From the NCBI RefSeq assembly GCF_018138145.1, contig NZ_CP073104.1, positions 5,337,001 to 5,401,000 on the forward strand: a stretch of DNA of 64,000 bases, read 5' to 3'. A program made the translations under genes and the position numbers. Positions 47,638 to 58,998 of the stretch are shown here, in pieces; positions within the stretch are counted from its first letter, which is position 1; each line of letters opens with the position of its first letter. This DNA is from Pseudomonas sp. SCA2728.1_7. Its GTDB lineage: Bacteria; Pseudomonadota; Gammaproteobacteria; Pseudomonadales; Pseudomonadaceae. The notes under the pieces were generated by a model. That model was given only the letters and a program-made list of their open reading frames with translations. It was not told where the DNA came from and did not search any database.

Positions 47638-48459
47638 TTAAGGCTGAAACGCACCAATGAAAATCGCCGGATCCACCCGCGCATCATTCAGGCTGACATT
47701 CCAGTGCATGTGCGGACCGGTCGCGCGGCCGGTCATGCCAACCTTGCCGACCACCGCGCCCCGCGCCAGTTGATCGCCGACCTTCACATCAATCTTCGAC
47801 ATATGGCAGAACATGCTGATAAAGCCCTGCCCATGGTCGACAAACACGGTGTTGCCGTTGAAGAAGTAATTGCCGGTGAGGATCACCTTGCCCGCCGCCG
47901 GGGTCTTGATCGGCGTGCCCATCGGCACCGCAAAGTCGAGGCCAGCGTGCGGATTGCGTTCTTCACCATTAAAGAAGCGACGCACACCAAACTTGCTCGA
48001 CAGCGGCCCGTTCACCGGTTTGTCCAACAGCAGATTGCTTGGCGTGTTCGGGCTGAAGCTTCGGTAAGCCTTGATCTGCTCGGCCAGTTCGCCCTCGATG
48101 CGCTTGAGATTCGACTGATCCGGGTTTACTTGCTGTTTGTTCTTCAGGGTGATGCGCTGTTCCGGGTATTTCTTGTTGCCCACGGTGAATGGCAGATTGC
48201 GCCCACCGCTGCTGATCTGCTGCGCGCCCGGCTTCACCGTCAACGGCACGCCGACAATCGCCAGCCAGTTGTTCTGTTCTTTTACCACCAGCACCGGTTT
48301 GCCCTGATACGTGGCTTTCGGTGCCTGCGCGGCCGCGCCCAGATCAACCACCGCCACGCCACCCGGCACCGGTTTGTTCAGCAGCCGGGTGATGTAACTG
48401 TCGGCGTGGGCATTGAAGGTCAGGCAGAGCAGAAACAGTGGAGCCAGAAAACGCGGCAT
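47638..48459 (-). CDS. periplasmic M23 metallopeptidase
   Basis: 273 aa. Signal peptide (FLAPLFLLCLTFNAHA), an N-terminal beta domain and a C-terminal LytM/M23 domain with zinc ligands in RNPHAGLDFAVP (H-x3-D) and TGPHMHWNVS (H-x-H). A peptidoglycan endopeptidase or related cell-wall factor. Starts three bases beyond the xseA stop, so the two are co-transcribed. Confidence 0.9.
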   Translation of the reverse strand: MPRFLAPLFLLCLTFNAHADSYITRLLNKPVPGGVAVVDLGAAAQAPKATYQGKPVLVVKEQNNWLAIVGVPLTVKPGAQQISSGGRNLPFTVGNKKYPEQRITLKNKQQVNPDQSNLKRIEGELAEQIKAYRSFSPNTPSNLLLDKPVNGPLSSKFGVRRFFNGEERNPHAGLDFAVPMGTPIKTPAAGKVILTGNYFFNGNTVFVDHGQGFISMFCHMSKIDVKVGDQLARGAVVGKVGMTGRATGPHMHWNVSLNDARVDPAIFIGAFQP

Positions 48460-48462
48460 GGA

Positions 48463-49842
48463 TCAGTCCAGTAAAGAGAGGGTGACAGGCGTCAGGTGAT
48501 TGTCCTCGACGCGCACTTGCAGTTCGCCTTCGCCAAGTTTGGCCTTCAGGCGCTGGCCAGTGTGGGTCTGCGCGGCGTTGCGGATCGCGTGGCCACGTTC
48601 ATCGAGCAGAATGCTGTAACCCCGACCGAGCGTTGCCAACGGGCTGACCACATGCAGTGTCTGCATCTGGCTGTGCAATTGCAGGCGACGGTTTTTCAGG
48701 CCTTCGCGCATGGCGCGGGGCAGACGTTCGGCGAGACTGTCGAGACGCTGACGCAACATCGCCAATTGCCGCCCGGGATGTTGCCCGGCGAGGCGGGTTT
48801 CCAGGCGAATCAAGCGTTCGCGGCGGGTGTTGAGGTGACGCTCGAACGCCCGGCGCATGCGCATGTCCAGATCATCCAGACGCTGCGCTTGCTGGCGCAG
48901 ACGTTCACCGGGATGGCGCAGGCGACGGGCCATGCCTTCCAGGCGCAGGCGATCACGCATCAGACGGTCGCGCATGCGCATCACCAAACGGCGATGCAGG
49001 CTTTCGACCTGACGGATCAGATGACTGGAATCGGGCGCAAGTAATTCGGCAGCCGCAGACGGCGTCGGTGCACGGACGTCGGCGACAAAGTCGCTGATCG
49101 ATACATCGGTTTCATGGCCGACAGCACTGACAATCGGCGTCACACAGGCATCGACGGCACGGGCCACGGCTTCTTCGTTGAAGCACCAGAGGTCTTCCAG
49201 CGAACCGCCACCACGGGCAAGGATCAACGCGTCAAAACCACGGGCATCGGCCATTTTCAGCGCGCGGACGATTTGTGCGGTGGCTTCGCGGCCCTGCACA
49301 GCGGTCGGAATCAGCGTCAGTTGGACTTGCGGCGCACGGCGGCGGAACACGCTGATGATGTCGCGAATCACCGCGCCGGTCGGCGAACTGATGATGCCGA
49401 TGCGCTGCGGATGCGCGGGCAGCGGCACTTTGCGTTCGGCGCTGAACAGACCTTCGGCGCTGAGTTTTTCTTTCAGCGCATCGAAAGCCAGACGTAGCGC
49501 ACCGTCACCGGCAGGCTCCACGGTGTCGAGAATCAGTTGATAGTCGCCACGGCCTTCGAACAGTGAAACCTTGCCGCGCACTTTGACCGCCAAGCCGTCC
49601 TTGAGCGCCTGGCGCACCCGCGCGGCGTTCTGCCGGAACAGCGCGCAACGCACCTGCGCACCGCTGTCCTTGAGGGTGAAATAGATGTGGCCGGACGCCG
49701 GGCGGGCGAGGTTGGAGATTTCACCTTCGACCCAGATATTGCTGAACACGTCTTCAAGCAACACCCGCGCGCGGCCGTTGAGCTGGCTGACGGTCAGGAC
49801 TTCACGGTCCAGGCCAAGTCTTGCAAAGGGATCTTTAATCAT
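48463..49842 (-). CDS. xseA: exodeoxyribonuclease VII large subunit
   Basis: 459 aa from the ATG at 49842 (MIKDPFARLGLDREVLTVSQLNGRARVLLE), not the longer frame that reads back through a REP. N-terminal OB-fold (IWVEGEISNLARPASGHIYFTLKD), catalytic middle (ISSPTGAVIRDI, LARGGGSLEDLWCFNEE, SAVGHETD) and a long coiled coil. Degrades single-stranded DNA with XseB. Confidence 0.95.
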   Translation of the reverse strand: MIKDPFARLGLDREVLTVSQLNGRARVLLEDVFSNIWVEGEISNLARPASGHIYFTLKDSGAQVRCALFRQNAARVRQALKDGLAVKVRGKVSLFEGRGDYQLILDTVEPAGDGALRLAFDALKEKLSAEGLFSAERKVPLPAHPQRIGIISSPTGAVIRDIISVFRRRAPQVQLTLIPTAVQGREATAQIVRALKMADARGFDALILARGGGSLEDLWCFNEEAVARAVDACVTPIVSAVGHETDVSISDFVADVRAPTPSAAAELLAPDSSHLIRQVESLHRRLVMRMRDRLMRDRLRLEGMARRLRHPGERLRQQAQRLDDLDMRMRRAFERHLNTRRERLIRLETRLAGQHPGRQLAMLRQRLDSLAERLPRAMREGLKNRRLQLHSQMQTLHVVSPLATLGRGYSILLDERGHAIRNAAQTHTGQRLKAKLGEGELQVRVEDNHLTPVTLSLLD

Positions 49843-49888
49843 GGGGCGCAGTTTAAAGGCATTTGCCGTTGAATCACCACAAGTCCCC

Positions 49889-49978
49889 TGTAGGAGTGAG
49901 CCTGCTCGCGATAGCGGTGTGTCAGTCGCAGGATAGGTTGAATGTTCAACCGCTATCGCGAGCAGGCTCACTCCTACA
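49889..49978. repeat. REP pair overlapping the 3' end of the LysR gene
   Basis: Inverted copies of GTAGGAGTGAGCCTGCTCGC and its mirror; the second copy extends to the stop codon of the LysR gene at 49974, so the REP forms its last bases. Confidence 0.8.
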
Positions 49979-50861
49979 AGGGGGTTGTGAAGGTTTCGAT
50001 AAAGTGTTGGATCAGCGGGGTGGGGTTCTGGCGATAGGCGAGGGCGACGGTGCTTTGGCAGTCGGCATCGGCCAGCGGCAAAAACCGTACGCCGCTCGGA
50101 GCGATGTCCTGCATCGATTCCGGCAGCAGGGCGATGCCGAACCCGGCCTGAATCAACTGTAACTGCGTGGTTTTGCGCGACATTACCCGCGCGGCTTTCG
50201 GGAAAAAGCCCTGACGCATGCACAGGTCAGCACACAGATAACTCAAGCCGCCGCGTTGCGGGTGCGGGATCGAGATGAACGCTTCGTCCTTCAACTGTGC
50301 CAGGTCGACACGCTCAGCGGCGGCCAACCGATGATCCATGGGAACTGCCAGCAGCAAGCGTTCAGTAAACAGCGGCACAATCTGAATCCCTTCACGCTGG
50401 CGCAACACCGGCAGGCGCAGCAAGCCAATATCGAGTCGGCCCTCGGCCAACTCTTCCAGTTGCGCCTCGGAAGACAACTTGCCGATGTCCAGCGATACAC
50501 CGGGTTGTCGCTGCAGATACGCGCCGATGTCACTGAGCAAACGGCCGCTGATCGACACGGTGCTGGAATGGCTGAGGCGCAAGGTGCCGAGCTGACCGTT
50601 GCCGACTTCCGTGGCCATGGCGCTGGCCTTGGTCAGCTCATTGAGCAGATTTCTTGCCCGCGGCAGAAACGCTTCGCCCGCCGCCGTCAGTCGAGGCTGG
50701 CGCGCCGTGCGTTCGAACAGTGGGGTTTGCAGGCGCGTCTCCATGTCCTTGATCTGCCGGCTTAGCGCCGATTGCGCAACAAACAAACGTTCGGCTGCCG
50801 AACTGAAGCTGCCGCACTCAGCGATTTCGACGAAGTAACGCAGTTGACGGGTTGAAAGCAT
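49974..50861 (-). CDS. LysR-family transcriptional regulator
   Basis: 295 aa. N-terminal winged helix (LRYFVEIAECGSFSSAAERLFVAQSALSRQIKDMETRL) and a two-lobe effector domain. Divergent from a TauE/SafE-type transporter gene, so it likely controls it. Effector unknown. Confidence 0.92.
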   Translation of the reverse strand: MLSTRQLRYFVEIAECGSFSSAAERLFVAQSALSRQIKDMETRLQTPLFERTARQPRLTAAGEAFLPRARNLLNELTKASAMATEVGNGQLGTLRLSHSSTVSISGRLLSDIGAYLQRQPGVSLDIGKLSSEAQLEELAEGRLDIGLLRLPVLRQREGIQIVPLFTERLLLAVPMDHRLAAAERVDLAQLKDEAFISIPHPQRGGLSYLCADLCMRQGFFPKAARVMSRKTTQLQLIQAGFGIALLPESMQDIAPSGVRFLPLADADCQSTVALAYRQNPTPLIQHFIETFTTPL

Positions 50862-50961
50862 CAGGCATGCCTTTTTGAGATGGGTAAGCGACTTTTAAGA
50901 TATTAGTCGCAACCCTCGGCGCTGGCTAAAGTCATCACAGGCCTATTAAGGAAGCGCATCG

Positions 50962-51729
50962 ATGAGCGTGGCGGGGTTGTTGAGTGAGTGGGCGTGGGGC
51001 CCCGGCGGTTGGGCGGTGATCGGGCTGGGCATCGCCCTGGCTTACATCGTGTTCGGTATCGCCGGATTCGGCACGGCGCTGGTGGCGGGGCCGATTCTGA
51101 TTCTGTTCATGCCGCTGTCGAAGATTGTGCCGTTGCTGGTGCTGCTGGATTTTGTCGCGGCGTTCGGCAACCTGCTGCCGTCGCGGCGGGATGTGGCTAA
51201 ACCGGAGTTGTTGCGGCTGCTGCCTTGCATGGCGGTGGGTTGCACATTGGGGGTGATTTTCTTGCTCAACCTCAAATCCGATGTGTTGCTGTTGTTGATG
51301 GGATTGTTTATCAGCGCTTACGCGATTTACAGCCTGTGGGTGAAAGCGCGGCCGACGCAATTGTCGGCGGCGTGGGCAGTGCCGATGGGCACGGTGGGCG
51401 GGTTGTTTGGGGCGCTGTTTGGCAGTGGCGGCTTTTTATATGCGATTTATCTCAACAGCCGACTGCCGAAAGAGGCCGCCAGGGCCACGCAAAGTGCGTT
51501 GATCAGTTGCAGCACGGTGGTGCGCCTGAGCCTGTTTGCCATCGCGGGTGTGTATGCCGAGCTACCCTTGTTGATGCTGGCGCTGTGTTTGTTACCGGCC
51601 ATGGCGCTGGGGCTGTGGATCGGGCGGCGGTTGACCATGCGTTTGTCGCGCGAGGCGTTTGTGCGGTTGGTGACGTGGCTGGTGCTGGCGAGCGGGCTGG
51701 CGTTGATCGGGCGCTACCTCAGCACTTGA
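50962..51729 (+). CDS. TSUP (TauE/SafE) family membrane transporter
   Basis: 255 aa with about eight membrane segments in two halves. The start AYIVFGIAGFGTALVAGPIL and the second-half repeat VGGLFGALFGSGGFLYAIYL are the glycine-rich repeats of the family, which exports sulfite, sulfonates or related anions. Substrate unknown. Divergent from the LysR gene. Confidence 0.88.
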   Translation: MSVAGLLSEWAWGPGGWAVIGLGIALAYIVFGIAGFGTALVAGPILILFMPLSKIVPLLVLLDFVAAFGNLLPSRRDVAKPELLRLLPCMAVGCTLGVIFLLNLKSDVLLLLMGLFISAYAIYSLWVKARPTQLSAAWAVPMGTVGGLFGALFGSGGFLYAIYLNSRLPKEAARATQSALISCSTVVRLSLFAIAGVYAELPLLMLALCLLPAMALGLWIGRRLTMRLSREAFVRLVTWLVLASGLALIGRYLST

Positions 51730-51770
51730 CCGGATTTTGTCAGGGATTAAGCTGCCGGCCTTTAAGGCCT

Positions 51771-51838
51771 CTTCGCGAGCAGGCTCGCTCCCACAGGGAA
51801 CTGCATTCCGATGTGGGAGCGAGCCTGCTCGCGAAGGC
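51771..51838. repeat. REP pair (GTGGGAGCGAGCC type)
   Basis: Mirror copies CTTCGCGAGCAGGCTCGCTC and GAGCGAGCCTGCTCGCGAAG. Confidence 0.85.
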
Positions 51839-51865
51839 GTCAGAAGCCACACCGCAGGACTTTCC

Positions 51866-52414
51866 ATGAATTCGCAAAGCATCATCGTCCCGAAAATCTC
51901 CACCCTGCCGGTCCACGAACCCCGGGCCCGGGCGATCGTGCGCTGGCTGGTGCGCAAGAACATCATCAAAGAAGAGCTGAGCACCTGTGGCCGCACCGGC
52001 AATCGCATGGCTTACGCGATCGCCGACGGCGCGAGGGCCGTGGTCCTGCACCCGCAAGCGTTGCCATTCGGTGAGCCGATCAATGGGCTGGAGATCGTCA
52101 CCAAGCGCTGTATCTATACCCCGGCCAAAGGCTTCCTCGAAGAGGCCGGTTGCGCCGAGTGCCGTCGTGAAGTCGGCGAAGCACTGTTCGAAAGCCTCGA
52201 AGACTGGTTCCCGGGCCGCACCGACAACTTCACTTGCCCGGAATGCGGGCATGAAGATGACATCAACGGTTTTCTGTTTTTGCAGGAATGTGCGTTTTCC
52301 AACCTCGGTTTCATCTTCAACAACTGGCTGGAGGCGGGCTTCAAGCAAAGCTTTATCGACGAGTTCGCCGATTGGCTCGATCAACCTGTCTCTTGGGTCA
52401 AGGTGGAGCTGTAG
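51866..52414 (+). CDS. conserved zinc-ribbon-like hypothetical protein
   Basis: 182 aa from the ATG at 51866. Two cysteine pairs, CAEC and CPEC (with a nearby HEDD), suggest a structural metal site. No membrane or signal segment. Pseudomonas relatives are often labelled as sugar ABC transporter ATPase without visible support; no Walker motifs are present here. Confidence 0.7.
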   Translation: MNSQSIIVPKISTLPVHEPRARAIVRWLVRKNIIKEELSTCGRTGNRMAYAIADGARAVVLHPQALPFGEPINGLEIVTKRCIYTPAKGFLEEAGCAECRREVGEALFESLEDWFPGRTDNFTCPECGHEDDINGFLFLQECAFSNLGFIFNNWLEAGFKQSFIDEFADWLDQPVSWVKVEL

Positions 52415-52453
52415 GGCCGGGGATTTCCCGTACATCAGCAACATTGATATTAA

Positions 52454-54001
<1,548 letters not shown>

Positions 54002-54100
54002 GCCTTAAAGCAATAAAGTAAGCAACCGGGGCTGTTTGATTCAGCCCCGAGTTGTTTCTGAATCACGACTGTTTCTGAACGACTTAGACGAGACTGAATC

Positions 54101-55678
54101 ATGGCCCTCGATATTCACGCTCACCGCATCCTGATCCTCGACTTCGGTTCGCAATACACCCAACTGATTGCCCGCCGCGTGCGCGAAATCGGCGTGTACT
54201 GCGAACTGCACCCGTTCGACATGGACGAAGATGCGATCCGCGAATTCGCTCCTAAAGGCGTCATCCTCGCCGGCGGCCCCGAGTCCGTGCACGTCGCCGA
54301 CAGCCCGCGTTGCCCTCAGGCAGTGTTCGACCTGGGCGTACCGGTCTTCGGTATCTGCTACGGCATGCAGACCATGGCCGAGCAACTGGGCGGCAAGGTT
54401 GAAGGTTCCGAGCTGCGTGAGTTCGGTTACGCCCGCGTTGACGTGGTCGGCAAGAGCCGCCTGCTCGACGGCATCGAAGACCATATCGACGCTGACGGCC
54501 TGTTCGGCCTCGACGTATGGATGAGCCACGGTGACAAGGTCACCAGGATGCCGGAAGACTTCCACATTCTGGCCAGCACCCCGAGCTGCCCGATCGCCGG
54601 TATGTTCAACGACGACCGTGGCTACTACGGCGTGCAGTTCCACCCGGAAGTGACCCACACCAAGCAGGGCGGTCGCATCCTCTCGCGTTTCGTCCTCGAC
54701 ATCTGCGGCTGTGAAGCCCTGTGGACGCCGTCGAAGATCGCTGAAGACGCTATCGCCAACATCCGCGCCCAGGTCGGTACCGACAACGTGCTGCTGGGTC
54801 TGTCCGGCGGCGTTGACTCCTCGGTGGTTGCCGCGCTGCTGCACAAAGCCATCGGCGACCAACTGACCTGCGTCTTCGTCGACAATGGCCTGCTGCGTCT
54901 GCACGAAGGCGAGCAAGTGATGGCCATGTTCGCCGAGAACATGGGCGTCAAAGTCATTCGCGCCAACGCTGAAGAGCAGTTCCTGAACAACCTGGCCGGC
55001 GAAGCCGATCCAGAGAAGAAGCGCAAGATCATCGGTCGCACCTTCATCGACGTCTTCGATGCCCAGTCGAACAAACTGGAAAACATCAAGTACCTCGCTC
55101 AGGGCACCATCTACCCGGACGTGATCGAGTCGGCTGGCGCGAAAAGCGGCAAGGCTCACGTGATCAAGTCGCACCACAACGTGGGCGGCCTGCCGGAAGA
55201 GATGAACCTGAAACTGGTCGAGCCACTGCGCGAACTGTTCAAGGACGAAGTCCGTCGTCTGGGTCTGGAACTCGGCCTGCCGTACGACATGGTCTACCGT
55301 CACCCGTTCCCGGGCCCGGGTCTGGGCGTGCGCATCCTCGGTGAAGTGAAGAAGGAATACGCCGACCTGCTGCGTCGCGCTGACCACATCTTCATCGAAG
55401 AACTGCGTAAAGCCGACTGGTACCACAAAGTCAGCCAGGCGTTCGTGGTGTTTCAGCCAGTGAAATCGGTTGGCGTTGTTGGCGACGGCCGTCGTTACGC
55501 TTGGGTAGTTGCCCTGCGTGCCGTGGAGACCATCGACTTCATGACCGCGCGTTGGGCTCACCTGCCTTACGAACTGCTGGAAACCGTCTCCGGCCGCATC
55601 ATCAATGAAATCGAAGGCATCTCCCGCGTCACTTACGACGTGTCGAGCAAGCCGCCGGCGACCATTGAGTGGGAGTGA
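54101..55678 (+). CDS. guaA: GMP synthase (glutamine-hydrolysing)
   Basis: 525 aa. Class I amidotransferase domain with C86 in [10 protein letters not shown] and the His-Glu of [12 protein letters not shown]-pyrophosphatase domain with [16 protein letters not shown]-terminal dimerisation domain ending in IEWE. Converts XMP to GMP. Confidence 0.98.
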   Translation: MALDIHAHRILILDFGSQYTQLIARRVREIGVYCELHPFDMDEDAIREFAPKGVILAGGPESVHVADSPRCPQAVFDLGVPVFGICYGMQTMAEQLGGKVEGSELREFGYARVDVVGKSRLLDGIEDHIDADGLFGLDVWMSHGDKVTRMPEDFHILASTPSCPIAGMFNDDRGYYGVQFHPEVTHTKQGGRILSRFVLDICGCEALWTPSKIAEDAIANIRAQVGTDNVLLGLSGGVDSSVVAALLHKAIGDQLTCVFVDNGLLRLHEGEQVMAMFAENMGVKVIRANAEEQFLNNLAGEADPEKKRKIIGRTFIDVFDAQSNKLENIKYLAQGTIYPDVIESAGAKSGKAHVIKSHHNVGGLPEEMNLKLVEPLRELFKDEVRRLGLELGLPYDMVYRHPFPGPGLGVRILGEVKKEYADLLRRADHIFIEELRKADWYHKVSQAFVVFQPVKSVGVVGDGRRYAWVVALRAVETIDFMTARWAHLPYELLETVSGRIINEIEGISRVTYDVSSKPPATIEWE

Positions 55679-55702
55679 TCCCGCTGCAGGTTGATTAACG
55701 AA

Positions 55703-55734
55703 AAACCCTTGGCCTGAAGCCAAGGGTTTTTTCG
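55703..55734 (+). terminator. guaA terminator
   Basis: AAACCCTTGGC, loop CTGAA, GCCAAGGGTTT, T-run; works from both sides and also faces the toxin gene end at 55756. Confidence 0.9.
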
Positions 55735-55755
55735 TTTCATGCCCTGAAAAAACAG

Positions 55756-58700
55756 TTAGCTGGGTATGCGACTTTGCAGGGTCAAGCCGATCTCTATCAG
55801 GCGCTGGGATAACGCACCGATGTCACGGAACATGATGCCGCTGATCCGCGGCATCGACTGTGCCCAGATGTAAACCTGACCATCCCCTCGGCGATTCACC
55901 ATGGTTCGAACGATATTGCCGTCGCTGTTGCGACGCACAAGCGTGTATGCATTCTGCGTTTTTTCGAGCATGAACATGCCGTTGCGATTCAGCAGTGTAT
56001 TCACCGTTGCCTCAGTCCACTGCGGCACAGGTGTTTCGATCTGCAAGCGCAAATCCGCGAATAGAAAGTCGGATGAGTTGCGCGTCGATGCCCCGTTATC
56101 AAAAGGGCCCCGAGCGACTTCCAGTCCCGGGTCGATGCTGATGCCGGCCGTTTCGGTGGACGTCGCTTCTTCAATCCGTAAACCGATGCCGCCCCTGAGT
56201 TCGCTTATGCCTGGCAGATTTCTGAAGGTATTGGTGTTCGGTGCCTCGACCAGGGCTACCCATTTGCCCGGCCTGTTGAGGAGTTCGTCACCCCACATGA
56301 TTTGCGAGGCAAGCCGGGCGTGGATCATCTGCTCTTCGATCGAAGTCAGCGGTACCTTCAGCTTGTAACTGTGCGCGACTTCAAGACCTTGGGTGCGGAT
56401 GCCATTGGCCTGGGCAGCCTTGATCAGTTCAAGCATGTTGAACCGGCCATCAGGGTCGGTACCCAGGCTGGACAAGTAGCCTCGAAGATCCTCTGACATC
56501 TCTCCCGACAGGTGAAATTCGTTGAGATCTGTCTGGGCAAAATCGCTCAGCAATCCCCGCACGTACAGTGTGTCGATATGCCGTGCGAACGCCGGCATGT
56601 TTTCGATCATGAAACGCATGCTGGCGATGCGATCAAGGGTTTCGCCGACGACCAGTCCATCGGTATTGGCAAAGATGCGATCAATCAGCTCAGCCGTCTG
56701 CATCTCGACATCGATTTGCGGGATGACTGGCCGTGCGGGCAGGTTGGTCCAGTTCAGCTCTGAGTAATACTCTTTGGCCTCGTTCAGCAGGGACGTGCGT
56801 CTTTCGCGGAAATGGGCCGCATATGTATCGGCCGTTGATGGTTTACTGCGGTTTGCACTGGAGAGCTCGGTGAAAGTTTCAGGCAAGTTCATGGCCCATC
56901 TTTTCATTTTCGCCATGTCCACTCCTGCGATGTCGTTGAGGGGAGTCACCAGGCGCAGTGGTCGCGCGACCGGTGAAACCGGGTCGACGAGGGGAAGCTC
57001 CGCTGACGGCGTTGCTGTAGCCGGGGCCGAGGACGAGGACTGGTCGGTGTCCAGGAAACCAGCCTTGCCCACGCATTGGCCGCCTCCCCTGAGACGCAGC
57101 GCAGGTATGCGTTGCCACTTGCCGCTACTGCCGAAGCGGACTGGCAACGAGTAAGCAAACTGATTAGGTCGCTCGGGATCGACGATGGCCCAGTTGCCAG
57201 CGTCTTCGGAGTCGGCAAAGTAGCGCACGTAGTACGCGGTACCCTCCATTTCAATGGCATGGCCCGGCTCCTTGTCCAGGCGGTAAATCCCCTCATATTT
57301 GCCTGGCGCTGCCTCTACAGAACGGTGGGCCAATATCTCATTGCATCGATATTTGGCAGGAATCCTTGGAACAGACCAATCTTGGCGCGCAGCCGCCGTG
57401 GCCAACTGCCGGGTGGATTCGAGGGTAGTCTCGATGGCGATTTCGTTTGTCAGCTCAACGGGCACTTCTGGATCAACTACCGGGATTGGCGGTTGATCCA
57501 GAGGCGGCAAGAAGGGTGTGTCAGGCGAAGTGAACTCGATCAATCCGCGCATTTCTTCAGCTTCGGCAAACTCCACCTGCGGGCCCACTTCAAGTTGCGC
57601 GCCAGTGCTGATCAGAAACGGAATGTTGAACACAATGTCGATGGCATTGAGCACTGCGCCAGTAACACCGGCCTTGCGTTCGGTTGGCGTAGTGCCGTTG
57701 ATGGCCTGATCGATGTTCAATCCCATGTTCGCGATGCTGGCGCCAATCAAAGGCAACGCCACAGGCCAGCCCACTGCTGCCATCGGACCGAATACTTTCA
57801 AACCGGCACTCAAATAACCGATCCAGAGTTTTTTGCGCAGGTCACTGTTGGACGTGAGCGCCAGGTGCGCCTCGGCAACCATGCCCGAGCGTGTTGACTC
57901 GCTCAACCAAGTGAATGCGTCACCGCTGATCGCGACGTTGCTGCGATTGATCATGCGGTGATCGCTGTGACCCCAGGTGCTGACCAGACGGTTCATCAGA
58001 TCGGTGAGGTTTTCGTTGAGGTGATGGCGGTCAGCCAGCGGGAAATGCTGGAGAAATGCCGTGCGCTTGTCGTCTGAATTCATCTGCTCAAGTATCCACC
58101 AATGCAGATCCGCTTCATCGTCCTTGAAGAGGAATGCCCGGGCCTCGCCTGGCAAGTAAAGGGTCTGCCGGCCGCTGCTTTCCACCAGACGCAGCGCATT
58201 GACGGCGACGTGGCCATCGAGATCCAAGGCCCGCACTTCAGCACCGACCGGGTGTAACGCTTGCAGCATTTGCAAGGTGACGGGCCAGGTGACGGGCCCG
58301 ATTACCGAGCCGACGATGCGCTGAAAATCAGTGCCATCAAGGTCACCCTGCTGCAGCGCCTGCACCGCCAGACTGAGAAAGTTGCACTTTGCCAAGACGC
58401 GGAAGTTATCCGACGAGGTTTGCCAGAATCTCGCCAGTTGACCTGTGTAGCGCGCGCTGAAGTCGACATCCCAGAATGCCCTCAGCACATCGCTGCCGAG
58501 CAATCGCACTTCATTGCTCTGATTGAAGTTTTCCGCCTCCGGGCCATCCGAGTAGAAGCCGCAGTAGAGGCCAAGGAGATCTGCGTTGTCTTGATCGGTC
58601 GCACGAAAGCGATGGATCACCAACTGCGTGAGGGTGAGCGTTTCATAAGGCTTTTCCAGCATATGCTCCCAACCCGTGAAGGTCAGCGAGCTGCTCTGCG

Positions 58701-58893
58701 CCGTTTTGAAACGGTGGAAGTAAATCCGGTCGGGATCGAGGCCGGACAGTCCTTTTTCCGCCAGGATTTCGTTGGCGACTTGCCGGGCTGCGTCGAGCAA
58801 ACTCGGGCAGGTCTGCACGATAGTCGCGGCAATGGCTTTGAGGGCAGTTTTGTCCGCTGCGTTTGGCAGGAGACGTCGTTCGGGGGCGGTCAT
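55756..58893 (-). CDS. giant toxin-like protein, DUF6543 / membrane-targeted effector type (copy 2)
   Basis: 1045 aa from the ATG at 58893 (MTAPERRLLPNAADKTALK), with AAGGA upstream; an in-frame TTG at 58917 is less likely. N-terminal 350 residues match the Pseudomonas dermonecrotic-toxin-like DUF6543 pattern (LTLTQLVIHRFRATDQDNADLLGLYCGFYSDGPEAE, VRLLGSDVLRAFWDVDFSARY). A central hydrophobic stretch (LWIGYLSAGLKVFGPMAAVGWPVALPLIGASIANMG) may insert in membranes. The C-terminal domain resembles the TIKI/EreA-like effector part of such toxins, but the expected G-E-x-H reads GETLD (751-754). Tandem paralogue of the next gene. Confidence 0.75.
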   Translation of the reverse strand: MTAPERRLLPNAADKTALKAIAATIVQTCPSLLDAARQVANEILAEKGLSGLDPDRIYFHRFKTAQSSSLTFTGWEHMLEKPYETLTLTQLVIHRFRATDQDNADLLGLYCGFYSDGPEAENFNQSNEVRLLGSDVLRAFWDVDFSARYTGQLARFWQTSSDNFRVLAKCNFLSLAVQALQQGDLDGTDFQRIVGSVIGPVTWPVTLQMLQALHPVGAEVRALDLDGHVAVNALRLVESSGRQTLYLPGEARAFLFKDDEADLHWWILEQMNSDDKRTAFLQHFPLADRHHLNENLTDLMNRLVSTWGHSDHRMINRSNVAISGDAFTWLSESTRSGMVAEAHLALTSNSDLRKKLWIGYLSAGLKVFGPMAAVGWPVALPLIGASIANMGLNIDQAINGTTPTERKAGVTGAVLNAIDIVFNIPFLISTGAQLEVGPQVEFAEAEEMRGLIEFTSPDTPFLPPLDQPPIPVVDPEVPVELTNEIAIETTLESTRQLATAAARQDWSVPRIPAKYRCNEILAHRSVEAAPGKYEGIYRLDKEPGHAIEMEGTAYYVRYFADSEDAGNWAIVDPERPNQFAYSLPVRFGSSGKWQRIPALRLRGGGQCVGKAGFLDTDQSSSSAPATATPSAELPLVDPVSPVARPLRLVTPLNDIAGVDMAKMKRWAMNLPETFTELSSANRSKPSTADTYAAHFRERRTSLLNEAKEYYSELNWTNLPARPVIPQIDVEMQTAELIDRIFANTDGLVVGETLDRIASMRFMIENMPAFARHIDTLYVRGLLSDFAQTDLNEFHLSGEMSEDLRGYLSSLGTDPDGRFNMLELIKAAQANGIRTQGLEVAHSYKLKVPLTSIEEQMIHARLASQIMWGDELLNRPGKWVALVEAPNTNTFRNLPGISELRGGIGLRIEEATSTETAGISIDPGLEVARGPFDNGASTRNSSDFLFADLRLQIETPVPQWTEATVNTLLNRNGMFMLEKTQNAYTLVRRNSDGNIVRTMVNRRGDGQVYIWAQSMPRISGIMFRDIGALSQRLIEIGLTLQSRIPS

Positions 58894-58922
58894 ATGTTCT
58901 TCATCCTTGAGAAACAAAAACT

Positions 58923-58957
58923 GAGCATGACCGATTTGCTCAAGGGGAGTGCACTAC
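58923..58957. repeat. 35-bp element upstream of toxin copy 2
   Basis: Matches 62115-62149 at 33 of 35 positions, in the same position upstream of each toxin start. A shared promoter or operator kept since the duplication. Confidence 0.75.
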
Positions 58958-58998
58958 CCGGCTACCGCATATTGTCCCTCATGTTCAACCGGAGAGCC

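Noticed and set aside
48463..50223. Extended xseA reading of 586 codons
   Set aside because: The upstream 127 codons read through a REP pair and antisense to the LysR gene; the family start is MIKDPF at 49842.
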